A stretch of 64,000 nucleotides of DNA from Streptomyces sp. D2-8 (GTDB lineage Bacteria > Actinomycetota > Actinomycetes > Streptomycetales > Streptomycetaceae). Positions 1 to 10,151 of this stretch are shown here, piece by piece. A program made the position numbers and the translations under genes. The notes under the pieces are model-generated. The model had not been told where the DNA came from, searched no databases, and saw only the letters and a list, made by a program, of their open reading frames with translations. Each line of letters starts with the position of its first letter. The first letter of the stretch is position 1. The stretch spans positions 186,001 through 250,000 of the forward strand of contig NZ_JAAHBP010000001.1 of NCBI RefSeq assembly GCF_023184515.1, given 5' to 3'.

Positions 1-41
1 CTCATGCCACGAGTATCGGCCGCCCCTCGGTCACCCGCAAG

Positions 42-82
42 AAAGTAGCTTGACTGAAAGTTGCTTAACAGTAAGCTACTTT
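42..82 (+). promoter_or_regulatory. Promoter overlapped by a 10-bp perfect inverted repeat
   Basis: AAAGTAGCTT (42-51) is repeated in perfect inverted form as AAGCTACTTT (73-82), with 21 bases between. A sigma70-like promoter lies across it: TTGACT at 50-55 and TAAGCT at 72-77 with a 16-base spacer. An operator laid over both promoter elements suggests repression of the exporter gene that starts at 112. The regulator is not visible and may be encoded divergently beyond the left window edge (inference). Confidence 0.6.
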
Positions 83-111
83 CCGCCGACCTACTTCGAA
101 GGGTGTCTCCC

Positions 112-1047
112 ATGGCCCTCTCCCGCCCGGCCCTCATCACCCTCACCGCCCTCGCGCCGGTCTCCTGGGGCACCACCTACGCCGTCACCACCGAGTTCCT
201 CCCGCCCGACCGCCCCCTGTTCACCGCCCTGGTGCGCGCCCTGCCCGCCGGTCTGCTGCTGCTCGCCCTCGCCCGGGTGCTGCCGCGCGGTGCCTGGTGG
301 TGGAAGGCCGCGGTGCTCGGCGCGCTGAACATCGGCGCCTTCTTCCCCTTGCTGTTCCTCTCCGCGTACCGGCTGCCCGGCGGTCTGGCGGCGGTCGTCG
401 GCTCGGCCGGTCCGCTGTTCGTGGCGGGTCTCTCGGTGTTCCTGCTCGGACAGCGGCCGTCGGCGCGCACGCTGGTGACCGGGGCCGTGGCCGCGTTCGG
501 CGTCAGCCTCGTCGTCCTGCGGGCCGCGGGGGCGCTGGACACGCTCGGCCTGCTGGCGGCCGTCGCCGCCACGGCCTCGATGTCCACCGGCACCGTGCTC
601 ACCCAGCGCTGGGGACGCCCCGAGGGCGTCGGACCGCTGGCGCTGACCGGCTGGCAGCTGACCGCCGGAGGCCTGCTCATCGCGCCGCTCACCTTCCTGG
701 CCGAGGGCGCTCCGCCGGCGCTGGACGGCCGGGCGGCCGGCGGCTACCTCTACCTCGCCGTCGCGAACACGGCACTCGCGTACTGGCTGTGGTTCCGCGG
801 CATCGGCCGCCTCACCGCCACCCAGGTCACCTTCCTCGGCCCGCTCTCCCCGCTGACCGCGGCCGTCGTCGGCTGGGCAGCGCTCGGGCAGGCGCTGACG
901 CCCGTGCAACTGGTCGGCATGGGGCTGGCGTTCGGGGCGACGGTGGCGGGGCAGTTCGTCACCCGGCCGTCGCGGACCCCCGGTTCGACCGGGAGGAACG
1001 TCCGCACCGACGCGGCGGACGCGCGGGACGGGGCGTTGCGACGGTAG
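112..1047 (+). CDS. EamA/DMT-family transporter
   Basis: This is an integral membrane exporter of the drug/metabolite transporter superfamily, about 311 residues. The usual two EamA halves with about ten hydrophobic segments are visible. The first begins near ALITLTALAPVSWGTTYAV; the second repeats the fold after about residue 140 and contains the typical ANTALAYWLWFRGI stretch. The substrate cannot be read from sequence. I use ATG 112 because the protein then begins directly with the first membrane segment and GAAGGG lies upstream; an in-frame ATG at 61 lies inside the promoter/operator. The last 25 residues are a polar tail. The gene converges on pepN with a hairpin between them. Confidence 0.88.
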   Translation: MALSRPALITLTALAPVSWGTTYAVTTEFLPPDRPLFTALVRALPAGLLLLALARVLPRGAWWWKAAVLGALNIGAFFPLLFLSAYRLPGGLAAVVGSAGPLFVAGLSVFLLGQRPSARTLVTGAVAAFGVSLVVLRAAGALDTLGLLAAVAATASMSTGTVLTQRWGRPEGVGPLALTGWQLTAGGLLIAPLTFLAEGAPPALDGRAAGGYLYLAVANTALAYWLWFRGIGRLTATQVTFLGPLSPLTAAVVGWAALGQALTPVQLVGMGLAFGATVAGQFVTRPSRTPGSTGRNVRTDAADARDGALRR

Positions 1048-1107
1048 AGGCGGGCCGCGCGGGCGCAACGGCCCCGCCCGCCCACGGCTGGGCCGAGGGC
1101 AAGCGAA

Positions 1108-1135
1108 GGGGCGCCCGGCACGCGCCGGACGCCCC
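1108..1135. terminator. Hairpin between convergent genes
   Basis: GGGGCGCCCGGC and GCCGGACGCCCC form a 12-position stem with one mismatch and a 4-base loop. It lies between the stops of the transporter (+) and pepN (-), so it could terminate both. There is no U-tract, which is usual in Streptomyces. Confidence 0.6.
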
Positions 1136-1154
1136 CACTGCTTGCCGTGGCCGG

Positions 1155-3734
1155 TTACTCCCCGGCCGCCGCGTCCGCCCGCTGGGCCCGCAGGGCGCGC
1201 TCCACGCCCGCCCGGGACTCCGAGACCAGACGCCGCAGGGCCGCGTTCGGCTCGGCGGCGGTCAGCCAGGCGTCCGTCTTGTCCAGGGTCGCCTGGGAGA
1301 CCTGGACGGTCGGGTAGAGGCCGACGGCGATCTGCTGGGCCATCTCGTGGGAGCGGGACTCCCAGATGTCCCTGACCACCTCGAAGTACCGGTCCGCGTA
1401 CGGGGCGAGCACCTCGCGCTGGTCGGTCTGGACGAAGCCACCGATGACCGCCTCCTGCACGGCGTTCGGCAGCTTGTCGGAGTCGACGACCGACGCCCAC
1501 GCCTCCGCCTTGGCCTCCGGCGTCGGACGGGCCGCGCGCGCCGTGGCCGCGTGGCGCTCACCGGCGGCCGTGCGGTCACGCTCGTACTCGCCCGCGATCT
1601 CCGCCTCGTCGAACCGGCCGACCGCGGCGAGCCGCTGCACGAACGCCCACCGCAGCTCCGTGTCGACGACCAGGCCCTCGACGGTCTGCGAGCCGTCCAG
1701 CAGCGCGTCCAGCACGTCCAGCTGCTCCGGCGTGCGGGCCGTCGCGGCGAACGCGCGCGCCCACGCCAGCTGGTGGTCGCTGCCCGGAGCCGCCGCCCGC
1801 AGGTGCGCCAGCGTCGCGTCGGTCCAGCGGGCCAGCAGCGCCTCGCGGGCCGCCGGGTCGGCGTACAGGTCGATCGCCAGCTTCACCTGGCGCTGGAGCG
1901 ACTGCACCACGCCGATGTCCGACTCCTTGCCGATGCCGGACAGCACCAGGGACAGGTAGTCGCGGGCCGCGAGCTGGGCGTCGCGGGTCATGTCCCAGGC
2001 CGACGCCCAGCACAGGGCACGCGGCAGGGAGGACTCGAAGTCGCCCAGGTGCTCCGTGACGAAGGCCAGGGACTGCTCGTCCAGGCGGACCTTCGCGTAC
2101 GACAGGTCGTCGTCGTTGAGCAGGATCACGGCCGGGCGGCGCTTGCCCACCAGCTGCGGTACGGCGGTCAGCTCGCCGTCCACGTCCAGCTCGATCCGCT
2201 CCCCGCGGACCAGCTTGCCGCTCGCCTCGTCGAGGTCGTACAGGCCGACGGCGATCCGGTGCGGGCGCAGCGTCGGCTCGCCCTTGGCGCCGGCGGGCAG
2301 CGCCGGGGCCTCCTGGCGGATGGCGAAGGACGTGACGACACCGTCGGCGTCCGTCTCGATCTCCGGACGCAGCACGTTGATGCCGGCCGCCTGGAGCCAC
2401 TTCTCCGACCAGGTCTTCAGGTCACGGCCGGAGGTCTCCTCCAGCGCGCCCAGCAGGTCCGACAGCTGCGTGTTGCCGTAGGCGTGGCGCTTGAAGTAGG
2501 CCTGCACGCCCTGGAAGAACTCGTCCATGCCGACGTAGGCGACGAGCTGCTTCAGGACGCTGGCGCCCTTGGCGTAGGTGATGCCGTCGAAGTTGACCAG
2601 GACGTCGTCCAGGTCGCGGATCTCCGCCATGATCGGGTGGGTGGACGGCAGCTGGTCCTGACGGTACGCCCAGGTCTTCATGGAGTTGGCGAAGGTCGTC
2701 CACGCGTGCGGCCACCGGCTCCCGGGAGCGTGCGCCTGGCAGGCGATGGAGGTGTACGTGGCGAACGACTCGTTCAGCCACAGGTCGTTCCACCACTCCA
2801 TGGTCACGAGGTCGCCGAACCACATGTGGGCCAGCTCGTGCAGGATGGTCTCCGCGCGCACCTCGTACGCCGCGTCCGTCACCTTCGAGCGGAAGACGTA
2901 CTGGTCGCGGATGGTCACCGCGCCGGCGTTCTCCATCGCGCCCGCGTTGAACTCCGGCACGAACAGCTGGTCGTACTTCTTGAACGGGTACGCGTAGTCG
3001 AACTTCTCCTGGAACCAGTCGAAGCCCTGCCGGGTCACCTCGAAGATGGCGTCCGAGTCGAGGTACTCGGCGAGGGAGGGCCGGCAGTAGATGCCGAGCG
3101 GCACGGACTGGCCGTCCTTCTCGTACACGCTGTGCACCGAGTGGTACGGGCCGACGATCAGCGCCGTGATGTACGACGAGATGCGCGGGGTCGGCTCGAA
3201 CTCCCAGACGCTGTCCTGCGGTTCGGGGGTGGGCGAGTTGGAGATGACCGTCCAGCCCTCGGGTGCCTTCACGGTGAACTGGAAGGTCGCCTTCAGGTCG
3301 GGCTGCTCGAAGCTCGCGAACACCCGGCGGGCATCCGGGACCTCGAACTGGGTGTAGAGGTAGGCCTGGTCGTCGACCGGGTCGACGAACCGGTGCAGAC
3401 CCTCACCGGTGTTGGTGTACGCACAGTCGGCGACCACCCGGAGGATGTTGCGGCCCTGCAGCAGGCCGGGCAGGGCGATCCGGGAGTCCGCGAAGACCTC
3501 GGCCGGGTCGAGGGAGTCCCCGTTCAGGGTCACCTCGTGCACGGCCGGCGCCACCAGGTCGATGAACGACTCCGCGCCGTTCTCGGCCGTCACATCGAAG
3601 CGCACCGTGGTCACGGACCGGTAGGTGCCGCCCTCCTGCGCGCCGGAGAGATCGAGTTCGATCTCGTACGAGTCAACGGCGAGCAGCTGCGCCCGCTGCT
3701 GCGCCTCTTCGCGGGTCAGGTTTGTGCCAGGCAC
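1155..3734 (-). CDS. pepN: Aminopeptidase N (M1 family), copy 1
   Basis: This is a cytosolic zinc metallo-aminopeptidase of 859 residues, the full length for actinobacterial PepN, removing N-terminal residues from peptides. The M1 beta-sandwich is followed by the exopeptidase motif GAMEN (265-269). The zinc site is HELAH (299-303) plus Glu322, 19 residues after the second His. The helical C-terminal domain covers roughly 540-859. The start is GTG with GAGGAG about 9 bases upstream. A paralogue of exactly the same length lies 16 kb away on the same strand; they share architecture but differ clearly in sequence. Zn motifs are intact, so activity is expected. Confidence 0.96.
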   Translation of the reverse strand: MPGTNLTREEAQQRAQLLAVDSYEIELDLSGAQEGGTYRSVTTVRFDVTAENGAESFIDLVAPAVHEVTLNGDSLDPAEVFADSRIALPGLLQGRNILRVVADCAYTNTGEGLHRFVDPVDDQAYLYTQFEVPDARRVFASFEQPDLKATFQFTVKAPEGWTVISNSPTPEPQDSVWEFEPTPRISSYITALIVGPYHSVHSVYEKDGQSVPLGIYCRPSLAEYLDSDAIFEVTRQGFDWFQEKFDYAYPFKKYDQLFVPEFNAGAMENAGAVTIRDQYVFRSKVTDAAYEVRAETILHELAHMWFGDLVTMEWWNDLWLNESFATYTSIACQAHAPGSRWPHAWTTFANSMKTWAYRQDQLPSTHPIMAEIRDLDDVLVNFDGITYAKGASVLKQLVAYVGMDEFFQGVQAYFKRHAYGNTQLSDLLGALEETSGRDLKTWSEKWLQAAGINVLRPEIETDADGVVTSFAIRQEAPALPAGAKGEPTLRPHRIAVGLYDLDEASGKLVRGERIELDVDGELTAVPQLVGKRRPAVILLNDDDLSYAKVRLDEQSLAFVTEHLGDFESSLPRALCWASAWDMTRDAQLAARDYLSLVLSGIGKESDIGVVQSLQRQVKLAIDLYADPAAREALLARWTDATLAHLRAAAPGSDHQLAWARAFAATARTPEQLDVLDALLDGSQTVEGLVVDTELRWAFVQRLAAVGRFDEAEIAGEYERDRTAAGERHAATARAARPTPEAKAEAWASVVDSDKLPNAVQEAVIGGFVQTDQREVLAPYADRYFEVVRDIWESRSHEMAQQIAVGLYPTVQVSQATLDKTDAWLTAAEPNAALRRLVSESRAGVERALRAQRADAAAGE

Positions 3735-3812
3735 GCGGTCATCTCCTCGTTATGGGTGGGTTGCGCCATCTTTCCACGGCGGCTCGGCGTCGGGCGACGA
3801 CCGGGACGTCTC

Positions 3813-3956
3813 TAGGGATACCCCTCGGCTGGTGAGGGCACCGGCGAACGCGTGCACGGCCGCCGACCCCTCGTCGTGGTGCCGGACCAGGCCGAGCGCC
3901 GACCCGGGCACGCCCTCCACCGGCACGAACGCCACGTCCTCGCGCCGTGGGACGCG
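3813..3956 (-). pseudogene. Relic of a LysR-type regulator C-terminus
   Basis: The minus strand encodes about 48 residues resembling the last part of LysR substrate-binding domains: a DVAFVPVEG strand, a short charged turn (LVRHHDEGS) and an amphipathic AAVHAFAGAL helix. No helix-turn-helix or remaining effector domain precedes it, and the frame runs on without a matching stop. I take it as the remnant of a deleted regulator gene between pepN and the DUF1203 gene. It is short, so chance similarity cannot be excluded. Confidence 0.5.
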
Positions 3957-4027
3957 GCCGTGGGACTCGGCGTGCGAACACGGCGTCCGGATCCCGCCGG
4001 TGACACGGCCCCGCGCGAGCGAGTCTG

Positions 4028-5874
<1,847 letters not shown>

Positions 5875-6468
5875 GTGCTGCTGCGCGGAAGGGCCCGGCG
5901 CGCCCGGGAGGCGCACGCCGGGACCGGCGACGATCCGCTGGACGCGGCTGATCCGCTGAGCGGGGCCGATCCGCTGAGCGAGGCCGACCCGCTGGACGCG
6001 GCACAGGAGCGCCGGGTGCGGGCGGTGCTCGCGCTCGGCGGGGTGCCGCAGGCGGACCTGCCGGACGGGGTACAGCAGGTCCGCCTGCGGCTGCTGGAGC
6101 GGGCCGCGAGCGGCCGGGAGGCGCCGCGGGACGTCTCGGCGTGGGCGGCGGTCGTCGCCTCCAACCTCGCCATGGACTGGCACCGGGCCAAGCGCCGCCA
6201 GGAGCGGCTCGGGGAGCGGCTGGCCGCCCTGCGCCAGCCGGCGCATCCCTCCGGCGAGGACAGCAGCGTGCTGTCCGTCGCCGTCGCCCAGGGCCTGGAC
6301 GAGCTGCCCGACGCCCAGCGGCAGGTCGTCGTCCTGCGTTTCTACGCCGACCTGCCGGTCCGGTCCATCGCCGAGCAGCTGGGCGTTCCGGAGGGCACGG
6401 TCAAGAGCCGGCTGCACACGGCGGTACGGGCCCTGCGCGCCCGCCTGCACGAGGACGAGGTGGTGTGA
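5875..6468 (+). CDS. ECF-family RNA polymerase sigma factor
   Basis: 197 residues. Sigma region 2 spans roughly 62-105 (ending NLAMDWHRAKRR). Region 4 covers about 140-190 with the helix-turn-helix IAEQLGVPEGTVKSRL. The start is GTG with GAGGGGGG upstream. The N-terminal 20-45 residues are an unusual acidic run of four ADPL-type repeats encoded by a 15-base repeat, not part of the sigma fold. The next gene starts two bases after this stop and encodes a one-TM protein that may be the cognate anti-sigma factor (inference from position and topology). Confidence 0.9.
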   Translation: MLLRGRARRAREAHAGTGDDPLDAADPLSGADPLSEADPLDAAQERRVRAVLALGGVPQADLPDGVQQVRLRLLERAASGREAPRDVSAWAAVVASNLAMDWHRAKRRQERLGERLAALRQPAHPSGEDSSVLSVAVAQGLDELPDAQRQVVVLRFYADLPVRSIAEQLGVPEGTVKSRLHTAVRALRARLHEDEVV

Positions 6469-6469
6469 C

Positions 6470-7258
6470 GTGACCGCCGAGCATGACAAGGACGGGCGCG
6501 ACGAGGCGGCGCTGATGGCAGTGATCACCGGCGAGGCGCCACCGGACGACGCCCTCGCGGACGACGCCTTCATGGCCGAGTACCGGTCCGCGACCGCGGA
6601 TGTGGCGTTGCTGCGCGAGCAGCTGGACCTCATCGGGCAGGCACTCGCCGGGCCCGAACGGATTTCCGAACCGGTCCCTGAGCAGGACCCCGAGCCCGGA
6701 CCGGGGGCAGGAGGCGGCGCCTCCGTGACCCCGCTGTCCGCGCGCCGCGACCGTCGCAAGCCCCTGGACGTGGCCCTGAAGGGCCTCGTCGCGGCCGTCG
6801 GTGCCGGTCTCGTGATCGGTATGGGCTGGCTCGTCGTCCAGAGCGGCGGCATGAGCGCCGGGGGCGATCAGGGCGCGTCGTCCGCCGCCGACCGTTCCGC
6901 CGGGCGGGAGCACGCCGAGGAGGACGCCAAGCTCAGCAATGCCGGGTATCTCGCCTGCGCCCGGATCGTCGTCGAGGGCACCGTTGCAAAGGTCGAGACC
7001 GTTGCCGGTAACGGCCAGGACCGCGTCACCCTCGATGTGACGCGTTACTACAAGCCCGACAAGGGCCGGAAGCGGATCACCTTCCCCATGGAGACCGGCG
7101 TCGAGCCCCGGCTCCGGGCCGGTGACCACGCTCTCGTCGGCATCTCCGGCGTACAGGCCGAGCCCGACCTGTGGACGACGGGGGAGAAGGAGATCGCCCG
7201 CGAGCGGGCGTGGATCCTGAGGGAGCTGCCGATGGTGAGAGAGCCGAGCTGCGAGTAG
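6470..7258 (+). CDS. Membrane protein coupled to the ECF sigma factor (possible anti-sigma)
   Basis: 262 residues. The cytoplasmic-looking, acidic N-terminus (1-95) includes a helix-rich stretch ALLREQLDLIGQAL. One membrane segment lies near 105-128 (GLVAAVGAGLVIGMGWLVV). The roughly 130-residue extracytoplasmic domain, about 150-255, contains two cysteines. The layout matches membrane anti-sigma factors, but no HxxxCxxC zinc anti-sigma motif is present, so regulation would be of a different type if it exists. The extracytoplasmic part is not a family I recognise. The GTG start lies directly after the sigma-factor stop, implying co-translation. Confidence 0.75.
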   Translation: MTAEHDKDGRDEAALMAVITGEAPPDDALADDAFMAEYRSATADVALLREQLDLIGQALAGPERISEPVPEQDPEPGPGAGGGASVTPLSARRDRRKPLDVALKGLVAAVGAGLVIGMGWLVVQSGGMSAGGDQGASSAADRSAGREHAEEDAKLSNAGYLACARIVVEGTVAKVETVAGNGQDRVTLDVTRYYKPDKGRKRITFPMETGVEPRLRAGDHALVGISGVQAEPDLWTTGEKEIARERAWILRELPMVREPSCE

Positions 7259-7302
7259 GCGCCGCCCTGTCCGCGCCGCATCAGAGTCCGCGGCACCCCG
7301 CT

Positions 7303-7359
7303 GGCGGAACGGCGAGGGGGCGGGTGTCTTTCGGACACCCGCCCCCTCGCCGTTCCGCC
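7303..7359. terminator. Very strong 26-bp perfect hairpin
   Basis: A perfectly complementary 26-bp stem (7303-7328 and 7334-7359) closes a 5-base TTTCG loop. It lies between the sigma-factor operon (+) and the small secreted protein (-), so it should terminate transcription from both sides. Confidence 0.85.
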
Positions 7360-7378
7360 GGCTGATCCGGCTCCGCCC

Positions 7379-7627
7379 CTACGGCTTCTCCTTGTCCCAC
7401 ACCCAGCTGCCCTTGCCGTCGATGGGGTCCTTCGGCTTCGGGACCACAAGCTCCCCGGACTCTCCCGGATCGGTGCCGTCGACGGCCGCCGCCTGCCCGG
7501 CCCGGACGACGCCGACGCTGTCCGGGTTCGTGAGGCAGGTGCTTCCGAGTACCACCGGCAGTGCCAGGGCGGTGATAGCTGCCGTGGTGCTGACGACGGT
7601 CCGGACTCGCCCGGTGATGTGTCTCAT
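7379..7627 (-). CDS. Small secreted protein of unknown function
   Basis: 82 residues when started at ATG 7627, which has AGAGG upstream. A basic N-terminus (MRHITGRVR) is followed by a hydrophobic stretch (about 11-28) ending GST before Cys30, so it is probably exported or membrane-bound. The mature part is about 50 residues, acidic then basic, rich in Gly, Pro and Asp, with a tryptophan near the end. In-frame start codons further upstream would add non-signal-like sequence. I recognise no family. Confidence 0.55.
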   Translation of the reverse strand: MRHITGRVRTVVSTTAAITALALPVVLGSTCLTNPDSVGVVRAGQAAAVDGTDPGESGELVVPKPKDPIDGKGSWVWDKEKP

Positions 7628-7724
7628 CCTGTGCCTCTGTCTTCGTTGGTAGCTGGTCGGCGAGCGTGCGCCGAATCCGATCATGCGGATCACACCTGCC
7701 GGTGTCAGCAGGTCCGGGCTGGCC

Positions 7725-8102
7725 TCAGGTGGACATGGCACCGTCATGCCAGCCACGTGGCGCGGGCGGGGCACGGTGACCGGCGGTCAGATAGCGGTCG
7801 GCCATACAGTCTCCGAGCACCCAGCCGGGCAGCAGGCCCGGCAGGTTCAGCCAGCGGTCCCAGCCGCTCCGGGCCCGGAGCACAGCCTCGTCGAGGTCCG
7901 CGGCCTCGACGAAGGTCATGCCCACGAGACGCCCGCCCCATCGGGCAAGCGACACATGGGCGATGCCCGGCTGGGGATCGATCCGGGCGCGGTCGGCGAT
8001 TTCGCCGAGCCGTCGATCACCGGGCATGCCCACGGGCGGGTCGGGCCCGTCCGATCCGACGGGTTCGGGCGAAGGCAGGAGAACGACCTTGACTGCGTAC
8101 AC
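7725..8102 (-). CDS. Hypothetical protein
   Basis: 125 residues from a GTG start (MYAVKVVLL). The middle section, with ARWGGRLVGMTFVEAADLDEAVLRA and a Trp-rich stretch around WDRWLNLPGLLPGWVLGDC, looks like genuine folded-protein coding sequence. No domain is recognised, and no signal peptide or membrane segment is seen. The Gly/Pro-rich end after about residue 105 is less convincing. Confidence 0.5.
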   Translation of the reverse strand: MYAVKVVLLPSPEPVGSDGPDPPVGMPGDRRLGEIADRARIDPQPGIAHVSLARWGGRLVGMTFVEAADLDEAVLRARSGWDRWLNLPGLLPGWVLGDCMADRYLTAGHRAPPAPRGWHDGAMST

Positions 8103-8220
8103 CGCCCGACCTTAGGCACGAGACCCGGCTGCGCCGACGCTCGCGGGCTGACCGCCCCCTGTCATGGCAAAGAGCGGCCAGCACACCGGGCGAGCGCCCC
8201 AGCCGACACGCCCCGTGCCG

Positions 8221-9201
8221 TCACATCCAGCCGCGCCGGACGGCCTCGGCACCTGCCTGGAAACGGCTCTGGACCCCCAGGCGCTTCTGGAGATCCGCCG
8301 TGTTGCGGCGGATCGTGCGCAGCGAGACACCCATCTTGCGGGCGATCCCCTCGTCGGTCAGTCCCGCGGCCAGCATCTTGAGCAGGGCCGCCTCCCGATC
8401 AGTCGGGGCGTTCTCGGATGCGTCCCGCGGCGCTGTGCCGAGCGGCCGCGCGTTTTCCCACACCAAGTCGAAGAGTTCCTCCAACGCGCGGACCATGCTG
8501 GGGTAGCGGATCAGCAGAGCGCCCTTTCTGCTGTCGTCGGCGTCGAGGGGAATCACGGCCGCATTGTGGTCGCACAGAATCATGCGCATGGGCACTGTGG
8601 GCGCCGTACGGGTTTCTCCGCCGACGGAGGCGAGCCACGTGGCGTAGTCGACGGTCGCCGAGTCGTTGCGGACGCTGTCCAGGTAGACGGTCCGCATCCG
8701 CACGCCGCGTCCGAGGTTCTGCTCGTCGAGCGGCTTGCCTGCCTCGAGAGCCGCGGCGCTGAGCGCCCCGCCGGGTACGAAAGTGCAGACCTCCGTGTCG
8801 GCCCGGTGCGCCAGTTCCATCAGCCGCACCCGCACCGCCTCGACGCCTTCGAGCCTCTCCACACCGCTGTCGCCGCGGCCTGCGGCACGTGCGGCGTACT
8901 CGGAGTTGAGGGCGGCCAGCACGGCTCGCTCCCGGGACAGCCGGGCTCGTTGCTCGTCCAGTTCGGCCTCCTTGCGCTGCAGCAGAGGCGACAGGACGAC
9001 CTCGGGGCTCGCCGGTATGAACTGGTGCCCGGCCGCCTCGTGCAGCAGCGACAGCTGGGTGAGCTGGTCGAGAGCGGAGCGCACCTCGGTGTCGGTGAGG
9101 CCGGTTTCGCGGGCGATGTCCTCCAGCGTCCAGGACGGATGCAGCAGCAGGGCCCGGTAGACGTCGTGGGCGAGTGTGTCGATGCCGACGGTCTCCAGCA
9201 T
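8221..9201 (-). CDS. TrmB/LuxR-type transcriptional regulator
   Basis: 326 residues. The N-terminal winged helix (about 1-60, with DIARETGLTDTEVRSALDQL) is of TrmB type. A coiled stretch near 80-105 (QRKEAELDEQRARLSRERAVL) follows, then a ligand/sensor region. The C-terminal LuxR-class helix-turn-helix is at about 265-325 (LTDEGIARKMGVSLRTIRRN). This architecture is common among Streptomyces pathway regulators. I start it at ATG 9201 because AGGGGGAAACC precedes it. It is divergent from the secreted protein/lipoprotein pair starting at 9441 and could regulate them (inference). Confidence 0.88.
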   Translation of the reverse strand: MLETVGIDTLAHDVYRALLLHPSWTLEDIARETGLTDTEVRSALDQLTQLSLLHEAAGHQFIPASPEVVLSPLLQRKEAELDEQRARLSRERAVLAALNSEYAARAAGRGDSGVERLEGVEAVRVRLMELAHRADTEVCTFVPGGALSAAALEAGKPLDEQNLGRGVRMRTVYLDSVRNDSATVDYATWLASVGGETRTAPTVPMRMILCDHNAAVIPLDADDSRKGALLIRYPSMVRALEELFDLVWENARPLGTAPRDASENAPTDREAALLKMLAAGLTDEGIARKMGVSLRTIRRNTADLQKRLGVQSRFQAGAEAVRRGWM

Positions 9202-9440
9202 GGTTTCCCCCTGGCTGGGTCGGTGACTGGTCAGGTCAGATGGGCCGACGGTACCCGATCTTCTGTGCGAATCCGTCGGGATCACCGGGCTGGCAGCCCC
9301 CGGTCATGGCCTCCGTGTGCCAGGTGAATGGGACTCCCGAGTGATCCGGGCGGGCCTAGTGTCGGAGGCGCCGGGAAGCGAACAGCAAGTTCCGCTTCAT
9401 CCCCGGTTTCCACCACCTTTTCTTCCGCAGGAGTTCGCCC

Positions 9441-10151
9441 ATGTCTCACCGCCCGCACAGATCCGCCTGGCGCAAGGCCACCCGGATCGCCGTCACGGTC
9501 GCCGCGGCCACCACACTGGCCGCCGTCGCACCGGTCACCGCCTACGCGGACGGGACGGACCCGGCCGGCGACGAGATCGTCATCGGCACGGAGCCGCCGG
9601 CGGAGCCGGAGGAGGACGTCGTCGACGTGCCCGCGGACCAGGTCACCCAGGAGCCCGGTGTGGAGCCGGGCGAGGACATCCAGCTGCCCGCCCCGAGCAA
9701 GCCGACGGACCGGCCCGACCGCGAGTACTGCGACCGCTCCAACGTCTACATCCCGCAGAGCAAGGGCAAGCAGTACCACAAGGGCGTGGGCCCGACCTTG
9801 TCCAACTACAACGGAACCTCACGCACCGCCAAGTCGACCTTCACCTCCGAGGTCAGCGGTACGGTGGGCGTGAGTGTCTCGGCCGGTCTCACGGTCAGCG
9901 TCAACGCGATGATCGGCAAGATCGAGGGGAAGTACGACGTCAATCTGTCGGCCTCGCTCACGGCCAAGCTCGGCAACAAGATCAGTGTGAACACGCCGTC
10001 GAAGACGACCACCAACGCCAAGTACGGCGTCTACCGCCTGAAGAACACCGGCGTCAGCTACATCATCTACGACAACTGCCAGACGTCGGCGAAGAAGACC
10101 GTCACCAGCTACACGCCGCTGAAGGTCGGCTGGTACCTGTGGGAGAACTGA
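9441..10151 (+). CDS. Secreted protein with amphipathic beta-strand core
   Basis: 236 residues with a clear signal peptide (basic start, hydrophobic 15-30, cleavage near AYA-DG). An acidic, Pro-rich linker (about 36-90) follows. The C-terminal domain has long stretches of alternating Ser/Thr/Gly and hydrophobic residues (SGTVGVSVSAGLTVSVNAMI and the following block) and ends in a Cys- and Tyr-containing region. The alternation resembles membrane-inserting hairpins of aerolysin-like pore formers, but I cannot assign a family and this is only a pattern. GCAGGAG precedes the ATG. The next gene overlaps it. Confidence 0.8.
   Translation: MSHRPHRSAWRKATRIAVTVAAATTLAAVAPVTAYADGTDPAGDEIVIGTEPPAEPEEDVVDVPADQVTQEPGVEPGEDIQLPAPSKPTDRPDREYCDRSNVYIPQSKGKQYHKGVGPTLSNYNGTSRTAKSTFTSEVSGTVGVSVSAGLTVSVNAMIGKIEGKYDVNLSASLTAKLGNKISVNTPSKTTTNAKYGVYRLKNTGVSYIIYDNCQTSAKKTVTSYTPLKVGWYLWEN

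Noticed and set aside
297..3815. Plus-strand open frame of 1172 codons opposite pepN
   Set aside because: Arg/Gly/Val-rich translation with no fold pattern; it is the antisense shadow of pepN and of the exporter gene.
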